64,000 bases of DNA from Sphaerosporella brunnea (taxonomy: Eukaryota; Ascomycota; Pezizomycetes; Pezizales; Pyronemataceae): positions 88,621 through 152,620 of the forward strand of contig VXIS01000080.1 of the NCBI GenBank assembly GCA_008704415.1, given 5' to 3'. The notes under the pieces were generated by a model that was given only the letters and a program-made list of their open reading frames with translations, made no database searches and was not told the DNA's origin. The translations under genes and the position numbers were made by a program. Position 1 is the first letter of the stretch. Every line of letters starts with the position of its first letter. Positions 48,285 to 59,875 of this stretch are shown here, one piece after another.

Positions 48285-49364
48285 TGCAGCAGTGGGGATG
48301 ATGTTTCTGCGATTAACTGGAGGTGAATGATGGTTGATAAGGAGGTCGATGATGTTGAAACTTGAGAGTATCCGCGGCACTATCCCATACGTCATTTCCA
48401 CACTAGGACACAAGCGGCATTGACCACGATACTCGAGCTTTGAATCATTCTGGGCACAATTGCAATATATAAGAGCCCAATTCGCAATCCTGCTTCACGC
48501 TGACGTCCTAAGCAAAAGAAAGAACAGAAGAACACCCCAAACCTACATACTTAGTAAGTACTTAAGTAGGTAAGTAGGGACGAACTCAAGCAACCAGACG
48601 TGTACGAGTACAGAAAGGCAGAGAAGGACAGGTAAGAACCAATCTCTTGTCAGTGTCTCCTCCGTAAGCTCAACGAGTGATTTGTAGAGTAGTGAGGCAA
48701 CCCGTCTACAGAATTCAGTCGAGTCAAGACACGTGGGTTTTATGCGATTATAAACTAGCGTGAAGGGAGTTCATGAAAAGATGAGCAGGTATATACACGT
48801 CATATCCAGAACTAGGACACACAAACAGCTGCCACGCACTCAAGATATCACGGTTTCTATGTTGCAAGTTGATCGGGGAGATCATTCTGGGCTCAACGTA
48901 AGAGCCCAGTTCGTAATCCGCTGTGTGTGTATTCATGAAACCCCGCTGCAAACAAAAAGCACGCTGCCGTCCCGGGTAAAAGAAAGAACGAAGAACAAAG
49001 AGCAGACCCTAATGATACAAGAAGGAACCCTAGCAACAAGCAGAATGAAGAACCCAGACCCCAGTGCCCAAACAAAATACTCCTGAAAGACGTGCGACCA
49101 GACAGAAAGAAAGCAGAGAAAAGAAAAACGTAAGCACCATGATACGGTAAACCCGGATGATGCTATGTCTGTCATATCCCATCACAGTAGGACGCCGAAT
49201 CTGCCCGGAAGAGAACCCCTTTCTATACGCGTGAACACGAAAAAAAGACCCCCCAAAGAAAACAGAAAAACGTGGATTCAAATCACAATCCAGCGCCTAA
49301 ACACCTTGAGATGCCGCAACACCAGATTTTTGTCGTTGCCATTGTACTTGTAGTTGTGAGACTC
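48285..49364. promoter_or_regulatory. Spacer with a degenerate direct duplication
   Basis: About 1.1 kb. Sequence around 48447-48525 recurs at about 48880-48990 (shared blocks ATCATTCTGGGC, AAGAGCCCA-TTCG-AATCC, CACGCTG-CGTCC, AAAGAAAGAAC). It also has AGTAAGTACTTAAGTAGGTA at 48553-48572. No coding signal. Confidence 0.55.
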
Positions 49365-50422
49365 CTAGAACGAGTCCTCCTCTTTGGCCTTGCGGCTTCG
49401 AGGCTTTCTTGTCTTCTTGACCGGCGCGCCGTCCTCAGAGTTGTCGCCGTTGCCGCCCAGGTTTCCACCTTCGCAAGCAGCGGGGATGTCGGGAACCTTC
49501 TCGATGATGTCGGCGAGAAAGTCGAACTGGACTTCGTTCAAGATGGCTTGCTTCAGGTGGCCAGCAGTGATGCGTTTGCTGTTGCGCTGACGGGCCTCTT
49601 CGGAGGCCTTATCACACAGCGCGATCATGAAAAGCTCGAGAGCTTTGGAAACAACGACGGGTGTGACCTGCAGACATAATCGGTTAGCATATAGCTCGAT
49701 CAGATCAGATAGGCAGATAATCCAGTGAAACAAAATGGGGAAGGAATATATGCAGGCAGCGAGCACGGGTGCGGCGCTTGTGTCTGGGTGGTTGGGGTTG
49801 GTTGGTTGGTTGGTCGGTGGTGCACAGACCACCTTGTTTCTAGTGTGCAGGAAACGGGATGAGTGGAACAAACCTGTGCGACTTTTCCAACATCCTCGTC
49901 CGCTTGCATGATGCGCTTGATCCTGGCGACGGGAAATTTGGTCTTGATATTCACGCTGCGAGGGGCGTTGCTAGAGGAAGAGGACGCATTAGAAGCAATG
50001 GGCGGCGACGTGTTGTTGCTCTTGGGACTAGCATTTTCGTCTTCGGCAGGATCCGCTTTGACAGCGGTCTTGCGACGACGGGTTTTTTTCATGGGGGTGG
50101 GGGAGGTGGTGGTGGTGGTGGTGGGAGTTTGGGCGGCGACGGTGATCGTGGATTGTGCAGCAGAAGCGAGGGGTTCCGTCATCGTGTACAGGGGGCTCAG
50201 CTGCTGTGGTGGTGGTGGTTGTGGTGGGGCAGGGTGATGGTAGAACTGCGGCGGCAGGGGTTGTGGAGCGGGATGGCTTGTTGCCGCCTGAGAAAGCGAA
50301 AAGGAATGCGAATGCGTGTGTGAGTGGGCCGAAGCGTGCACAGGATCGTAGTGGTGGTGGTGGTGGTGGTGCGAGTGGGTCGAGTTGGGGCTGGGGGAGT
50401 AATAGTCCGCCATGTCTGCCAT
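49365..50422 (-). CDS. bur6: NC2-alpha / DRAP1 histone-fold transcription cofactor
   Basis: Exons 50422-49874 and 49667-49365 give 283 residues. NC2-alpha pairs with NC2-beta on TBP and blocks TFIIA/TFIIB entry. The ATG at 50422 ([12 protein letters not shown]) is used; upstream codons in frame have no ATG. The first ~150 residues are low complexity, with a polyhistidine run, polythreonine and a basic [11 protein letters not shown]. The histone fold reads [22 protein letters not shown], then across the intron [47 protein letters not shown]. This order and the HLKQ-I-EVQFDFL block distinguish NC2-alpha from NF-YC. A basic [10 protein letters not shown] tail ends the protein. The 206-nt intron is long for this region. 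Confidence 0.9.
50344..50371 (-). repeat. Trinucleotide run encoding polyhistidine in NC2-alpha
   Basis: A GTG/CAC-type run encodes seven histidines. A second run near 50106-50124 encodes threonines. Confidence 0.85.
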
Positions 50423-51847
50423 GTCTCCGCCTTTTTGATCTGCTGCGTTTTTATTTCTGGTTTCGGGTGGCACGGCGCCGGAACGGGAAATATTAGGGGT
50501 GGATGCGGCTGAGAAATAGCCAGAAAGAGGGGGTTTAGCGGTCTTTGCGTCTCGGGTGGAGGTTGCAGCCAGAGGTTAAGAACTCAGCACAAGTCAGGCC
50601 GGGGAAAACGCCTTATTTATGTCGTCGATGGGCGATGACCCCAACAACCCACATAGCCCTCCTTCCGTCTAAGCAGCTAACAATTTGATTCACCCATACA
50701 TGCTAGCCGCAAGTGTTCAGACCTTCCCACCTACCCCTCCACCGTTCCACAAGGTTTGGCTTGCCTGAGCTGAGAACGAACGAACGAGCGGACGAACCAA
50801 CGAACCAACGGGCGGACGCTTCTACCACCATGTCAGGTCGAACTGTTTTCACTAGCAGTTCCGATTCGACTAACTCCCTTCCCTCCCCCTCCCCCCTTCT
50901 CTCTTTCTTTTTCTCCTTCGTCGTCGCGTTTCTCGTCGCCGCGACGGAACACGTCGTTTTTTTGCATGATGATAACAGAGCACTTGAGCCCCTCCCCTCG
51001 CGAAAGCAGGGAAAGTACGGATGCACACATCACCGTCGGTCGCACGCAAACACGCTTCTTTTCGCTCCTGCTACCTACGCGCCATCCGTCTCCGTGTGCT
51101 CTCTGCCCAGGTCAGCAACCCAGCCCACTCGACGGAGTGGGAACGGTGGTTCTGCAGGGCTGTGGGCCGCGAAAACGCGATGGGCTTGACGCAGCGCGAA
51201 GTTAGAGTTGTGGTTTCGCTGTGGCGCGGCGGGCGGTGTGCGCATTTCGGGCAATGACGGTCAAATTACTTGATCTAATCTGACAAAATTCGACGTGGGT
51301 AGAGTGTAGAGTGAGGAGACTTTTTGCGGTGACGCCGTCAAATGTCCCCGGTTTCTTCCTTCTGGTAGGCGTGGGCCAGATATGTTGAGTATCTGGGATT
51401 GCTCTTGACGGCACTTTTTGCTGGTCCCGTGAACACCATCGTCAGTGAATCGTCACATTGACACATTCACACCCGCGGAGCCACCTCCGATTTCACGTGA
51501 TCAGACTCAAACATGGGCCAGTGGCTGAGGCCAGATCCTTTGCAACAATCATCCAGACTAGGTAGCATCTTTCGGATCCTCAAACATCGTGCATTACAGC
51601 GCATGCTCGTTTGCATGAGATAAGTCGAAGAGATGTGCTTCTGATGAACACATGTTTGGCTCATTGTTCATCACTCGATCTCTTCAAAAACATCCCTGGA
51701 GACCTGTAGGCACAAACAATACAACATTATCGATATCACTGCTGGGTACATCGTTTGGGAAGCTGCTATTTGGTATGGAGCCTGCATAGTCTACATAGAA
51801 ATAGGCGGCGTGTCGCTATTCGCTTCAGATGTTGGGAAATCACGAAA
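50423..51847. other. Intergenic region
   Basis: 1.4 kb upstream of bur6. It has a GAACGAACGAGCGGACGAAC repeat (50773-50815) and pyrimidine tracts near 50880-50930. An open frame at 50713-51189 lacks any family motif and is not called. Confidence 0.45.
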
Positions 51848-53127
51848 TCAGCATTGAAACGCAATACCCTCCTTCTCTGTCGTGACGTTCCCTCCCGCCG
51901 CAGAGAACCCGGTTCCATCGCTCTGGATGAGCACAAGGCCAGGTCGTATTTTATCCTTATCTTTCTTGGACGGCTTCGAATTCCCTTTGTCTGTTAAATC
52001 CGCATCACACACATAGCACTGCACTGGTTTCTCAGTTTTATCGTGAGGATCATCGGATGTCGGAGTCATAAATTTGTCCGAGCATGGCTTGCAAACGACA
52101 TGGCCGCAGGGTTTTGCCACTACGAAATGCCAGTATGAGCAAGCGCTGCTCACGGAATCAGGAAGCAGAGGACTTACGCATGGCTTTTGTCGAGTTGCTC
52201 AACGCCTTCTTGCAGCTGGGGCATATTCGCTGCGGGTCTCCGTGTTGTGTCTTTTCGTCTTTCTCCTCGGTGAATTTGACTGATATTAAGGCCTTCAGAG
52301 AGTAGTTGTGGATGTGATCCTTTGCCGACGCTGGGCACACGGGGTTCAGCTTCAGAGGTTTCCGCGCGATCTCCGAGGCGGCTACGGAGGGTGTTAAGCT
52401 GGGGACCCAGAATGATGGCAGCTTGGATGCCGAGTCCTTGGACTAGAAGACATACACGTCAGCCACCGGGTGTTGTCTTGTCTACCTAGGCAGCACCGAC
52501 GTACCTTTTCTTCCGACAAGGCTTCCTTAGCCTTCTTTCGCTCATCTCGCGCAAGTCTCATGAGTTCTTCCTCATCCAATTCAAACTTGCGTTTGACGCC
52601 CTTGCCCTCCGTAGTAGCACCGTCCACTTCCTCCTCGAGCATGATCTTTCCACCCACGCGCCCAATAACCTTAGGCGCCATGCCAACGATGGTTTTTGCC
52701 TCGTTACGCTTGTTCCGTACCTCCAGTCCCATCTGCAATAGCTCAAAGTCCTTCACAGCTTTATGTTTCGCCTCCTCCTCCTCTAACATTCGTTCCTCCT
52801 CCTCCTCCTTAACCCGCCGGTCCAGCTCCGCTTGCATGCGTTTGATCTCTTTTCGTTGCGCGAGTAGGTTTTCAACCGCGCACTCCCGACAGAACAGATC
52901 GCCAGCGGGACATGATACCGGGTCGCGGGCGCGCATCAAGCACAGATTGCAGGAATCGAAGGCCTTGAAGGAGTCGCGCGTCAGGCGGGTCCGTTGCCTT
53001 CCATAGTCGCCCTTCAGCAGCGATCTTTCATAGGAACTGGAAGTATTGTCAACATCAATGTATCCATAAGAATGGTGATTACAGACGTGAAGAAAGCCAA
53101 AGAGGTGTTTCTTTTCGAGTGCGACAT
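51848..53127 (-). CDS. NOSIP-type RING/U-box protein
   Basis: Exons 53127-53087, 53036-52505, 52442-52178 and 52119-51848 give 369 residues. Animal NOSIP is a nuclear ubiquitin ligase that binds nitric oxide synthase; the fungal orthologue's role is less clear and may lie with the spliceosome. The start is set by splicing the 41-nt first exon, giving MSHSKRNTSLAFFTSYERSLL. The N-terminal split RING reads SFKAFDSCNLCLMRARDPVSCPAGDLFCRECAVENLLAQRKEI. A long charged helix follows, then a second RING-like half: RICPSCKKALSNSTKAM joined to LAKPCGHVVCKPCSDKF, then CYVCDADL. The two zinc-binding halves are separated by about 200 residues, as in the family. Confidence 0.88.
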
Positions 53128-53634
53128 GGCTGCTGCTGCTGCTGAGTGGTTGCTGTGGCGCGTTGCTAGTTCTCACCTCACAGCAGAAACACCAAACCCT
53201 AAACTTGCTTAGTAACCAAGTACATTACCCTAACCCCTACCCACTAGCGCTGTTGCTAGTGGCAACGGATGTATCACGTTTGTTCTCCTCCTTCGTCTGT
53301 TTATGCTGTTTATGCCCAGGGCACAACGTTGCGACCAGAAGGGAAAGAGGGAAGAGGGACCGCCTCACCAACCATAAACACACCCAAACATCACCACCCC
53401 CGCCAAAACCACCAACCACAATCACTCCCACTTTTCACTTAGTGGTCATCCCGCTAACACTGTGTTCCCTCCACGTACGCTATCGCCGTCCTGTCAACTT
53501 CACGAACCTCCGCGATCAGACCGACACACGGCCCCCTCACACAAATCTCACTAAGACATCGAAGGCCTGAAAAGAGAGATATTCATACCGCTTCCGTCTC
53601 ACTCCTCAGCCCCCATAGCCCATCATGGCCGGCG
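53128..53634. promoter_or_regulatory. Divergent promoter, NOSIP-like gene / kinesin gene
   Basis: Divergent start codons lie about 500 bp apart. The spacer is C-rich on the kinesin side. It contains ACCCTAACCCCTACCC near 53227, which is not a telomere array. No gene seen. Confidence 0.5.
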
Positions 53635-56187
53635 AACGACCACCGGTTCGTAGCTCCTTTTCATGCGCCTTGCTTTTTTACCGCATGTGTTCCTTTATCT
53701 TCTAACTTAATAACCTTCTTTCCAGACAATGTACTCGGCACTGCCACGACCAACCTCGAGTCACAGCAAAATCCCACCTCCAACACCATTCGGCTCAGGA
53801 AGAGTTTTGCAACAGGTAGCTCCGAACAGCAACATCATGATGCCCCCGCCTTCCAAAGCTGCAACCGCTTCGTTCAAAGCAAGCAAAGCTGCCGGCACCA
53901 GTCTGTAACCCTCGAGTATTTTTGCCCGCTTGGTTACCGCTAACTGATCCCTTTCCACAGACGGTACTTCGCGTACCTCTCTCGTAGAGAGAGCTGGTCA
54001 GTTTGACAAGACCAAAATGCCCCCGCCTCCTCGGCCAATTGGGAGAGGGCAAATGCCAACCGCGCCCAAGCCTGCGAGTGGACGACCCGGGTCGCGGCCA
54101 GCTAGTTCCTTGGGTTTCCGACCTCCAGCTACGCCCACGCCTGGTTCTAGGCCCACCAGCGCGCAGAGTATGCAGGATGATGGCGGTTTCTATGACATGG
54201 ACGAACGGATGAAAGGCGGTGAGGATGTTTAGTTTCTTTGTTGCGACCGTAGCGGTGCTGACATACTGGCAATCCAGCTGATAGCGATTTCCGATCCATG
54301 CTGCAGTTACACGAAGCAGAGATCAAAGAATTGAAGCAGATGTACCTCGAGAGTCGCCAGGAGTCCGCGCAAAGCAAGGAGAAAGGTACCTAATTAATGT
54401 CACCCATGGCTCGAGTATATCTAACAGAGCTTGACAGAGATTCAATGGGAAACGAAACGAGTCACACTAGAGAGCGAAATCGCTAGAACTAAGGTTGAGC
54501 TCGACGGGTACCGTAAGAAGGCCGCCGAGCTTGAACGCACCCTCGAAGACGAACGACGAGACCGCCGGCTAGAACGTGACGATGCACAGCGAAGAGCTAG
54601 GGATGAATTGGACGACCTACGACGGCAGCATCAACAAGTGCTCGATTCGTTGGAACGGAAACTCCGGATGGAACTGATGGAGGAGAAGGCAGCGCGGACG
54701 AGGGAGGTTCAAGACATGAAGAACCAGATGGGTTTGGAGCGGCAGAGATTGGAGATGCAGATGGATGGCACTGGACGGGAGACGCGGAGCTTGAAGATGG
54801 AGCTCGAGGCGAAGATCACCGAGTTAGAGCGTGAACGTGCAATGAACAACACCTTGCGGGACAAAATCTCGGAGAGTGACTCGGTCAGTCTCGGAATGGA
54901 GACCACGACCCGAGCTCTGCGGCAACGGATCGAACAACTCGAAAACCAGGGACAGTCTCAGGCTCAGGACTTCGCCGCTCTCGAGCGCCAGCTCCAGGAA
55001 GCCCGCGCGCAGACTGCTCTGGTGGAAGAGAAATTGCGCAATGAAGAAATTATCCGGCGCAGGCTCCATAACCAGGTTCAGGAACTGAAGGGCAACATTC
55101 GGGTGTTCTGTAGGGTTCGACCAACACTCGAACACGAGCAGGATGCCTCCGCAGAGATTCGCTTCCCGGATCAAGACTTGGAAGGAAAAGAGATTGAGAT
55201 TGTTGGGGCCACGGAGAAGAGTGCGTTGGGCAAGGAAACCACAAAAACGCATCCCTTCTCGTTCGACAAGGTCTTCGGCCCTTCGCAACAGAACGTCCAC
55301 GTGTTTGAGGAGATTTCCCAACTCATTCAGAGTGCGCTGGATGGATACAATGTGTGCATCTTCTGCTACGGTCAGACTGGTGCTGGAAAGACTCATACCA
55401 TGTCTTCACCCGACGGTATGATCCCTCGCGCCGTGCATCAGATCTACGAGACGGCAAAAGGACTTGAGTCCAAGGGATGGACCTACACGATGGAGGGCAA
55501 CTTCGTCGAGGTTTACAATGAGAACATCAACGATCTGCTGGGCAAAGCAGATGACTTGGACAAGAAGAAGCACGAGATTCGACATGACCCCAAGGAACAG
55601 AGAACGACCATTACCGATGTGGAGACCGTAATTCTCGACAACCCGTCGCAAGTTGACTCGATGCTGCGACGCGCCTCTAAGACGCGGTCAGTGGCTGCAA
55701 CCATGGCCAACATGCGGTCCTCGCGATCGCACAGTGTTTTCATCCTCAGGCTCATCGGTGTCAATCACGCTACCGGTCAGAGAAGTGAGGGAACATTGAA
55801 TCTAGTGGATTTGGCTGGTAGTGAGAGGCTTTCTCACAGTCAGAGTACCGGGGAGAGATTGAAGGAAACGCAAAGCATCAACCGCAGCTTGGCCTGCTTG
55901 GGAGATGTCATCGCGGCGTTGGGAAGTGGCAAAGAAGGGGCTCACATTCCGTACAGAAACTCCAAGGTGGGATCTTCAACTCGACTCATTTGGACTGGTC
56001 CAGGCTGACAGGCAACTAGCTCACATACCTCTTGCAATATTCGCTGGGCGGCAACAGCAAGTGTCTCATGTTTGTCATGGTTTCGCCCATGCAGGCACAC
56101 ATGAGCGAGACACTGACCTCTCTCAAGTTCGCCACCAAGGTCAACAACACAACCATCGGCACGGCCAAGAAGGTGGTCAAGGTATAG
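53635..56187 (+). CDS. klpA: Kinesin-14, minus-end C-terminal motor (KlpA/Kar3 type)
   Basis: Exons 53635-53655, 53726-53900, 53961-54218, 54278-54385, 54438-55966 and 56020-56187 give 752 residues. Kinesin-14 motors walk to microtubule minus ends and act in spindle assembly. The N-terminal ~190 residues are basic and Pro-rich, a probable microtubule-binding tail. A coiled coil spans roughly residues 195-400. The neck joins the motor at [11 protein letters not shown] (about residue 407), so the motor is C-terminal. It contains [10 protein letters not shown] (about 499), NMRSSRSHS for switch I and LVDLAGSER for switch II. The last exon restores [19 protein letters not shown]. Intron 2 uses a GTCTGT donor at 53901. 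Confidence 0.94.
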
Positions 56188-56615
56188 AATACCAGACGCG
56201 CTGAAGGCTTGCTGATGACTCCTGGTCGCAAGTCGTTATAAGTTTGTGGGTCTCTTTTGGGTTTTTAGCGATCGATCTTTTGGGCAAAGGGGCGCGTGTT
56301 GGGTGGCTTGATTGATTGGGTTTTATTTGTCTTTGTGTCATACCCTTCTTCTTCTGTGCCTCTTTACTGAGCCTTTTTCCCTTGTTATCATCGATCAGGT
56401 CTCATGTGGCGAGGAGTTGTAACTAATGTTGCGTTTCACTACATACCTGCGGTAAATCGGGTTCTTTTTTCTGTTATTTTCTTCCTTTGATCGTCTGTTC
56501 TATACCACTCATTCTTAATTTCCTTGCGTTCTAGTTCTACAAATAGGTTTCTAAACTGTAGCTTTACGACTTCATGAAAAAGATCTAGAGGGGCTACCCT
56601 TAGAGATTGAGAGAA
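56188..56615. other. Convergent intergenic region
   Basis: T-rich 3' flanks of the kinesin and tafazzin genes; no gene seen. Confidence 0.5.
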
Positions 56616-57686
56616 TCAAGTATCCTCCACCATACTGCCGTCCGAGAGCTTGCCTTGCTTCGCATCCATGCCAGGAAACCGGTACGTAACCGGATCGCCT
56701 GCGCCGCTCTCCTCCTCTGGGTATCCTAGCCGTCTGCGCAACTTGACAACCTCTTCCCTGACCCTGCGTGTGGTTTCGATCCTCAGTTGCACCGCTTCCT
56801 TGCCGGTGCGAAGTACTTCGCTGTCCTCCACCCGCCCTCCTCCTTCGCGTAACCACAGTTTCTGCCACTCTTCGCGCACGTCCGACCATAACTCGTCCTG
56901 CGCGGGGTCACCGAACACAATTTTTACCGATTTTCCCATTCGCGGGAGGCAGCGCGGCCATCCGCGGTCCTCGGCCATGACCGCCTCCAGTCCTACCACG
57001 AACATCGGCACCACAACGGGCGCGGCAGAAGCCTCCAGGATCAACCGGGAGACGCCCCACTTGAAGTACCGCATCTGGTGCTGCGGGTGCTGGTGCACCC
57101 GTCCTTCGGGGAATATGTGGACCCAGCCTGCGTGCGGCGGGGAGAGCACCGCTGTGGGCAGCGAGTTCAGCGTGGGCTGGAACAGGCCGCCGTCTTGTGG
57201 CGATTTGTGCAGCCGGTAGGTACGGTGCACCTGGCCGAGCGTGAAAAAGGCGCTCGTGAGCGGCGAGGTGAAGCAGATGTCGGCGCTGCCAAGGGAGTGG
57301 CGGGTTGTTGATGGATGTAGCAGTCGCAGAGGGAGGGTTCCCCACAAAAGCGGGTCATCGAGGCTGGAGGGGTCTTAGGTGAGGTCGTCGTGCGAGGTGA
57401 TGGGTAGGGGGAAGTACACGCTCTTGTGGTTTGAGACTACGATGACAGGTCAGCGGAGATGGAATGAGCGGGGAGCTGGTGGCAGACCATTGCGCTTTCA
57501 CCTACCTGTCAACAACCCGCGATCGGCATTTCTTCGATGAGCTTCCAGGAGCTTGAGGAATGCCGGGAGACCCTCGACTGTGGTGCGCTGCGTGCTATAG
57601 AGGAAGAGTTTGCTCAGGAGACCGGTAGTAAAGAGGGTGGCGGTTGAGGCGGCCCGGTAGAGAGCGCTTGTCCGGCGGGAGGGCAT
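56616..57686 (-). CDS. taz1: Tafazzin, cardiolipin transacylase
   Basis: Exons 57686-57506, 57436-57418 (19 nt) and 57363-56616 give 315 residues. Tafazzin remodels cardiolipin acyl chains on mitochondrial membranes. The micro-exon is required: joining the three exons gives RGLLTVSNHKSVLDDPLLWGTLP, which contains the acyltransferase HX4D motif (H-KSVL-D). Further family blocks are DICFTSPLTSAFFTLGQV, HIFPEGRVHQ for motif III, and RYFKWGVSRLILEA. The C-terminal region is charged and helical. No N-terminal cleavable presequence is obvious, as expected for this protein, but a hydrophobic stretch (residues 10-30) could anchor it. Confidence 0.92.
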
Positions 57687-58218
57687 GATTCAGTGGTGAT
57701 GATGGCGGTTGGTCTGGGAGCTTGAGGTTACTCCAAGTTAGTTAAGCTTAGGAGATCCTAAGTTGCCGCCGGGTCTTTTCGGCGGGTAAAAGCGGTGGCC
57801 ACGTGACGATTGAGTTCTAAGAGTTCCTCTGGCAGAGCGTGGCATGATACTTCTTCTTTATACACGAAGATACTTCTGTCAGTCTGGGCAGGGGAGAGAG
57901 ACAGAGAGAGAGAGCAGCATTTGGCGTGCGGGAAGGCGAAGCGGCAGAACATCTACCTATATATCATCAATCATCAGCACTATCAGCCCTTCACACTTCG
58001 CTTCTTCTTTCTCATCCTCGACACTCTGTCATATGCAAACCCACTAAGTGACAACAAGCCCCCGAAGTTCAAACTGACGGCTTGCCTGTTGCCCAAATCC
58101 CGCTTCTTATTCTTCTTCCTCCTTTTCCTCCCGTCCTCTCCGTTCTACGATCTGTTCATCCTCTCCATCCTCTGCTGCGCCTTCTCCGCTCTCTCTTTTT
58201 TCTTTGTGATTGGCGAGC
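57687..58218. promoter_or_regulatory. Shared divergent promoter of two acyltransferase genes
   Basis: Start codons of taz1 (minus) and the Loa1-like gene (plus) lie 532 bp apart. It includes AGTTAGTTAAGCTTAGG near 57735, a GA run near 57895-57914 and a long pyrimidine-rich leader (57985-58205). Confidence 0.55.
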
Positions 58219-59271
58219 ATGGAGAAGTTCTCGAATTACCGCGATCGGGGTAATGCTGCTTTTTATTGCTGCTGACAGCTAACGCTGATGCTTTTGCGTG
58301 TTAGGGACGCAAATCGCCCCGTTCCTCCCCATCAATGGCCAGAGATCAACTTTCCAGACAATATATGGCGCGATAATCTTCCTTTTCCGCCTGCCTTTCT
58401 TTCTCTCCGTCGCGGGGTCCTATCTACTTTTCGTGCACTGGCTACCTGTCGGCTCCTTGATTCGCAAAGCGTGGCTGTGGAGCATCCTTGGCGTGTGTGG
58501 CGTGTGGTGGGTGGATTTACAAGTTGAGGGAGTGAAGCGGGGGTATGTAATTCGGTCCTCCCGCCAGCAATTCAGCTAACACAACGACATCTCAGCTCTC
58601 TGGCCCGAGCAGCAACCAAGCTCCCCGGCCCCGGCAACATCATAGTAAGCAGCTATACGTCGCCTCTAGACGCGATCTACCTCGCCGCGATCTTCGACCC
58701 GATCTTTACAGCGTCGTACCCGACCACACGTCTCGTCGAGCGCGTGTCCCTCCCACTGTTTCTATGGCGCTACTTCACCAGCCCCATCCTTCGTCCCGCA
58801 GAACCGAACGCTCTTATCTCCCTCCCTGAACTGCTGCGACAGAATCCCAATCGCACGGTGCTCATGTTCCCTGAGGCTACGCCTACAAATGGTCGCGGAA
58901 TACTACGATTCACTCCCGCGCTCACCTCCGCACCGCCAAAGACTAAGATCTTCCCGATTTCCCTCAAGTATTCGCCCCCCGATGTTACCACCCCGGTTCC
59001 CGGTGCGTACCTGAAATTCCTGTGGAGCCTCCTGTCGCGCCCGACACATTGCATCCGTGTTAGAATCGCGGAAACAATCTATAACGACGAGACGCGGCGG
59101 GTGGGAGAGGAGAGCAGTGATACCGTTGAGGAGGAGGAGGTAGGAGGGGTGTGCGAGCGGGGCTCTGAGGCGCTCGCGAGGATTGGAAGGATCAAGAGAC
59201 TCAATCTGGGAGTCAAGGAGAAGATCGGGTTCGTGCAGGCTTGGAAGCGGAGGAATAGACTCATGGGGTAG
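58219..59271 (+). CDS. loa1: Lysophospholipid acyltransferase, Loa1/Vps66 type
   Basis: Exons 58219-58249, 58305-58542 and 58596-59271 give 314 residues. Loa1 (Vps66) acylates lysophosphatidic acid at the ER and lipid droplets. The N-terminus MEKFSNYRDRGTQIAPFLP is the family signature. Two hydrophobic segments (GAIIFLFRLPFFLSVAGSYLLF, AWLWSILGVCGVWWV) follow. The acyltransferase motif I position reads NIIVSSYTSPLDAIYLA, with Ser in place of the usual catalytic His, as is typical of this subfamily. Motif III is LMFPEATPTNGRGILRF. The C-terminus is charged. It belongs to a different acyltransferase subgroup from its divergent neighbour tafazzin. Confidence 0.85.
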
Positions 59272-59875
59272 TGTTGTATGCGTGTGCGGTGCGTGTCTGA
59301 GTGCATGTAGGGAGTTTCGGTGGATTGGGGGTGTTGTCATGATACGGATTGTGAAAATGGCATTTGTTCTTTTCTCATTTTTCTTTGCTTTTTTTCCCGT
59401 TGTTGCCTGCGATGATTGGGTAGAGCTTTTTACTTCTGGGAGTACTGACCCTTTTATGGACCATCATAATATGATTTTGTGATATCGATGTGGAGGACAA
59501 GATGCGTTTCATGTTGACCGACCCAAGGCAAAGCAAAACCCGAATCTATTATTCGCCCACCTAAGCCCACAGATACAAGCAAATAGACCCAGAGCAGGAA
59601 AACGGAAAAAATTTTGACACTCCAAAAAAAAACAAGAAAAAAAAACCCCCGCGATAAATGACATCATGTCGAACTGGAATACCGTATTAACTCACTTAAG
59701 AGACACCCCTCTGAAAATAGTAAGCGCGGGCCCAGACGCCATTTTAGCGTGCCAAGATGCCAAGATAGGCGCTAAGGCGTTTATGGATGTGGGTATTGGC
59801 GCTAGCCAACGTTAGAAGTGAGCTCCTGAACCGTGGCTGTAGAAGTGAACTGAACAAAATACAAGCAGCCCAACA
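59272..59875. other. Intergenic region before the transposon block
   Basis: 3' flank of the Loa1-like gene, then A-rich sequence (59610-59650). No pairable terminal inverted repeat of the pogo-like element was found. Confidence 0.45.

Noticed and set aside
50713..51189. 158-codon frame upstream of bur6
   Set aside because: Ser/Pro-rich low complexity arising from simple repeats and pyrimidine tracts; no motif, no splice support.
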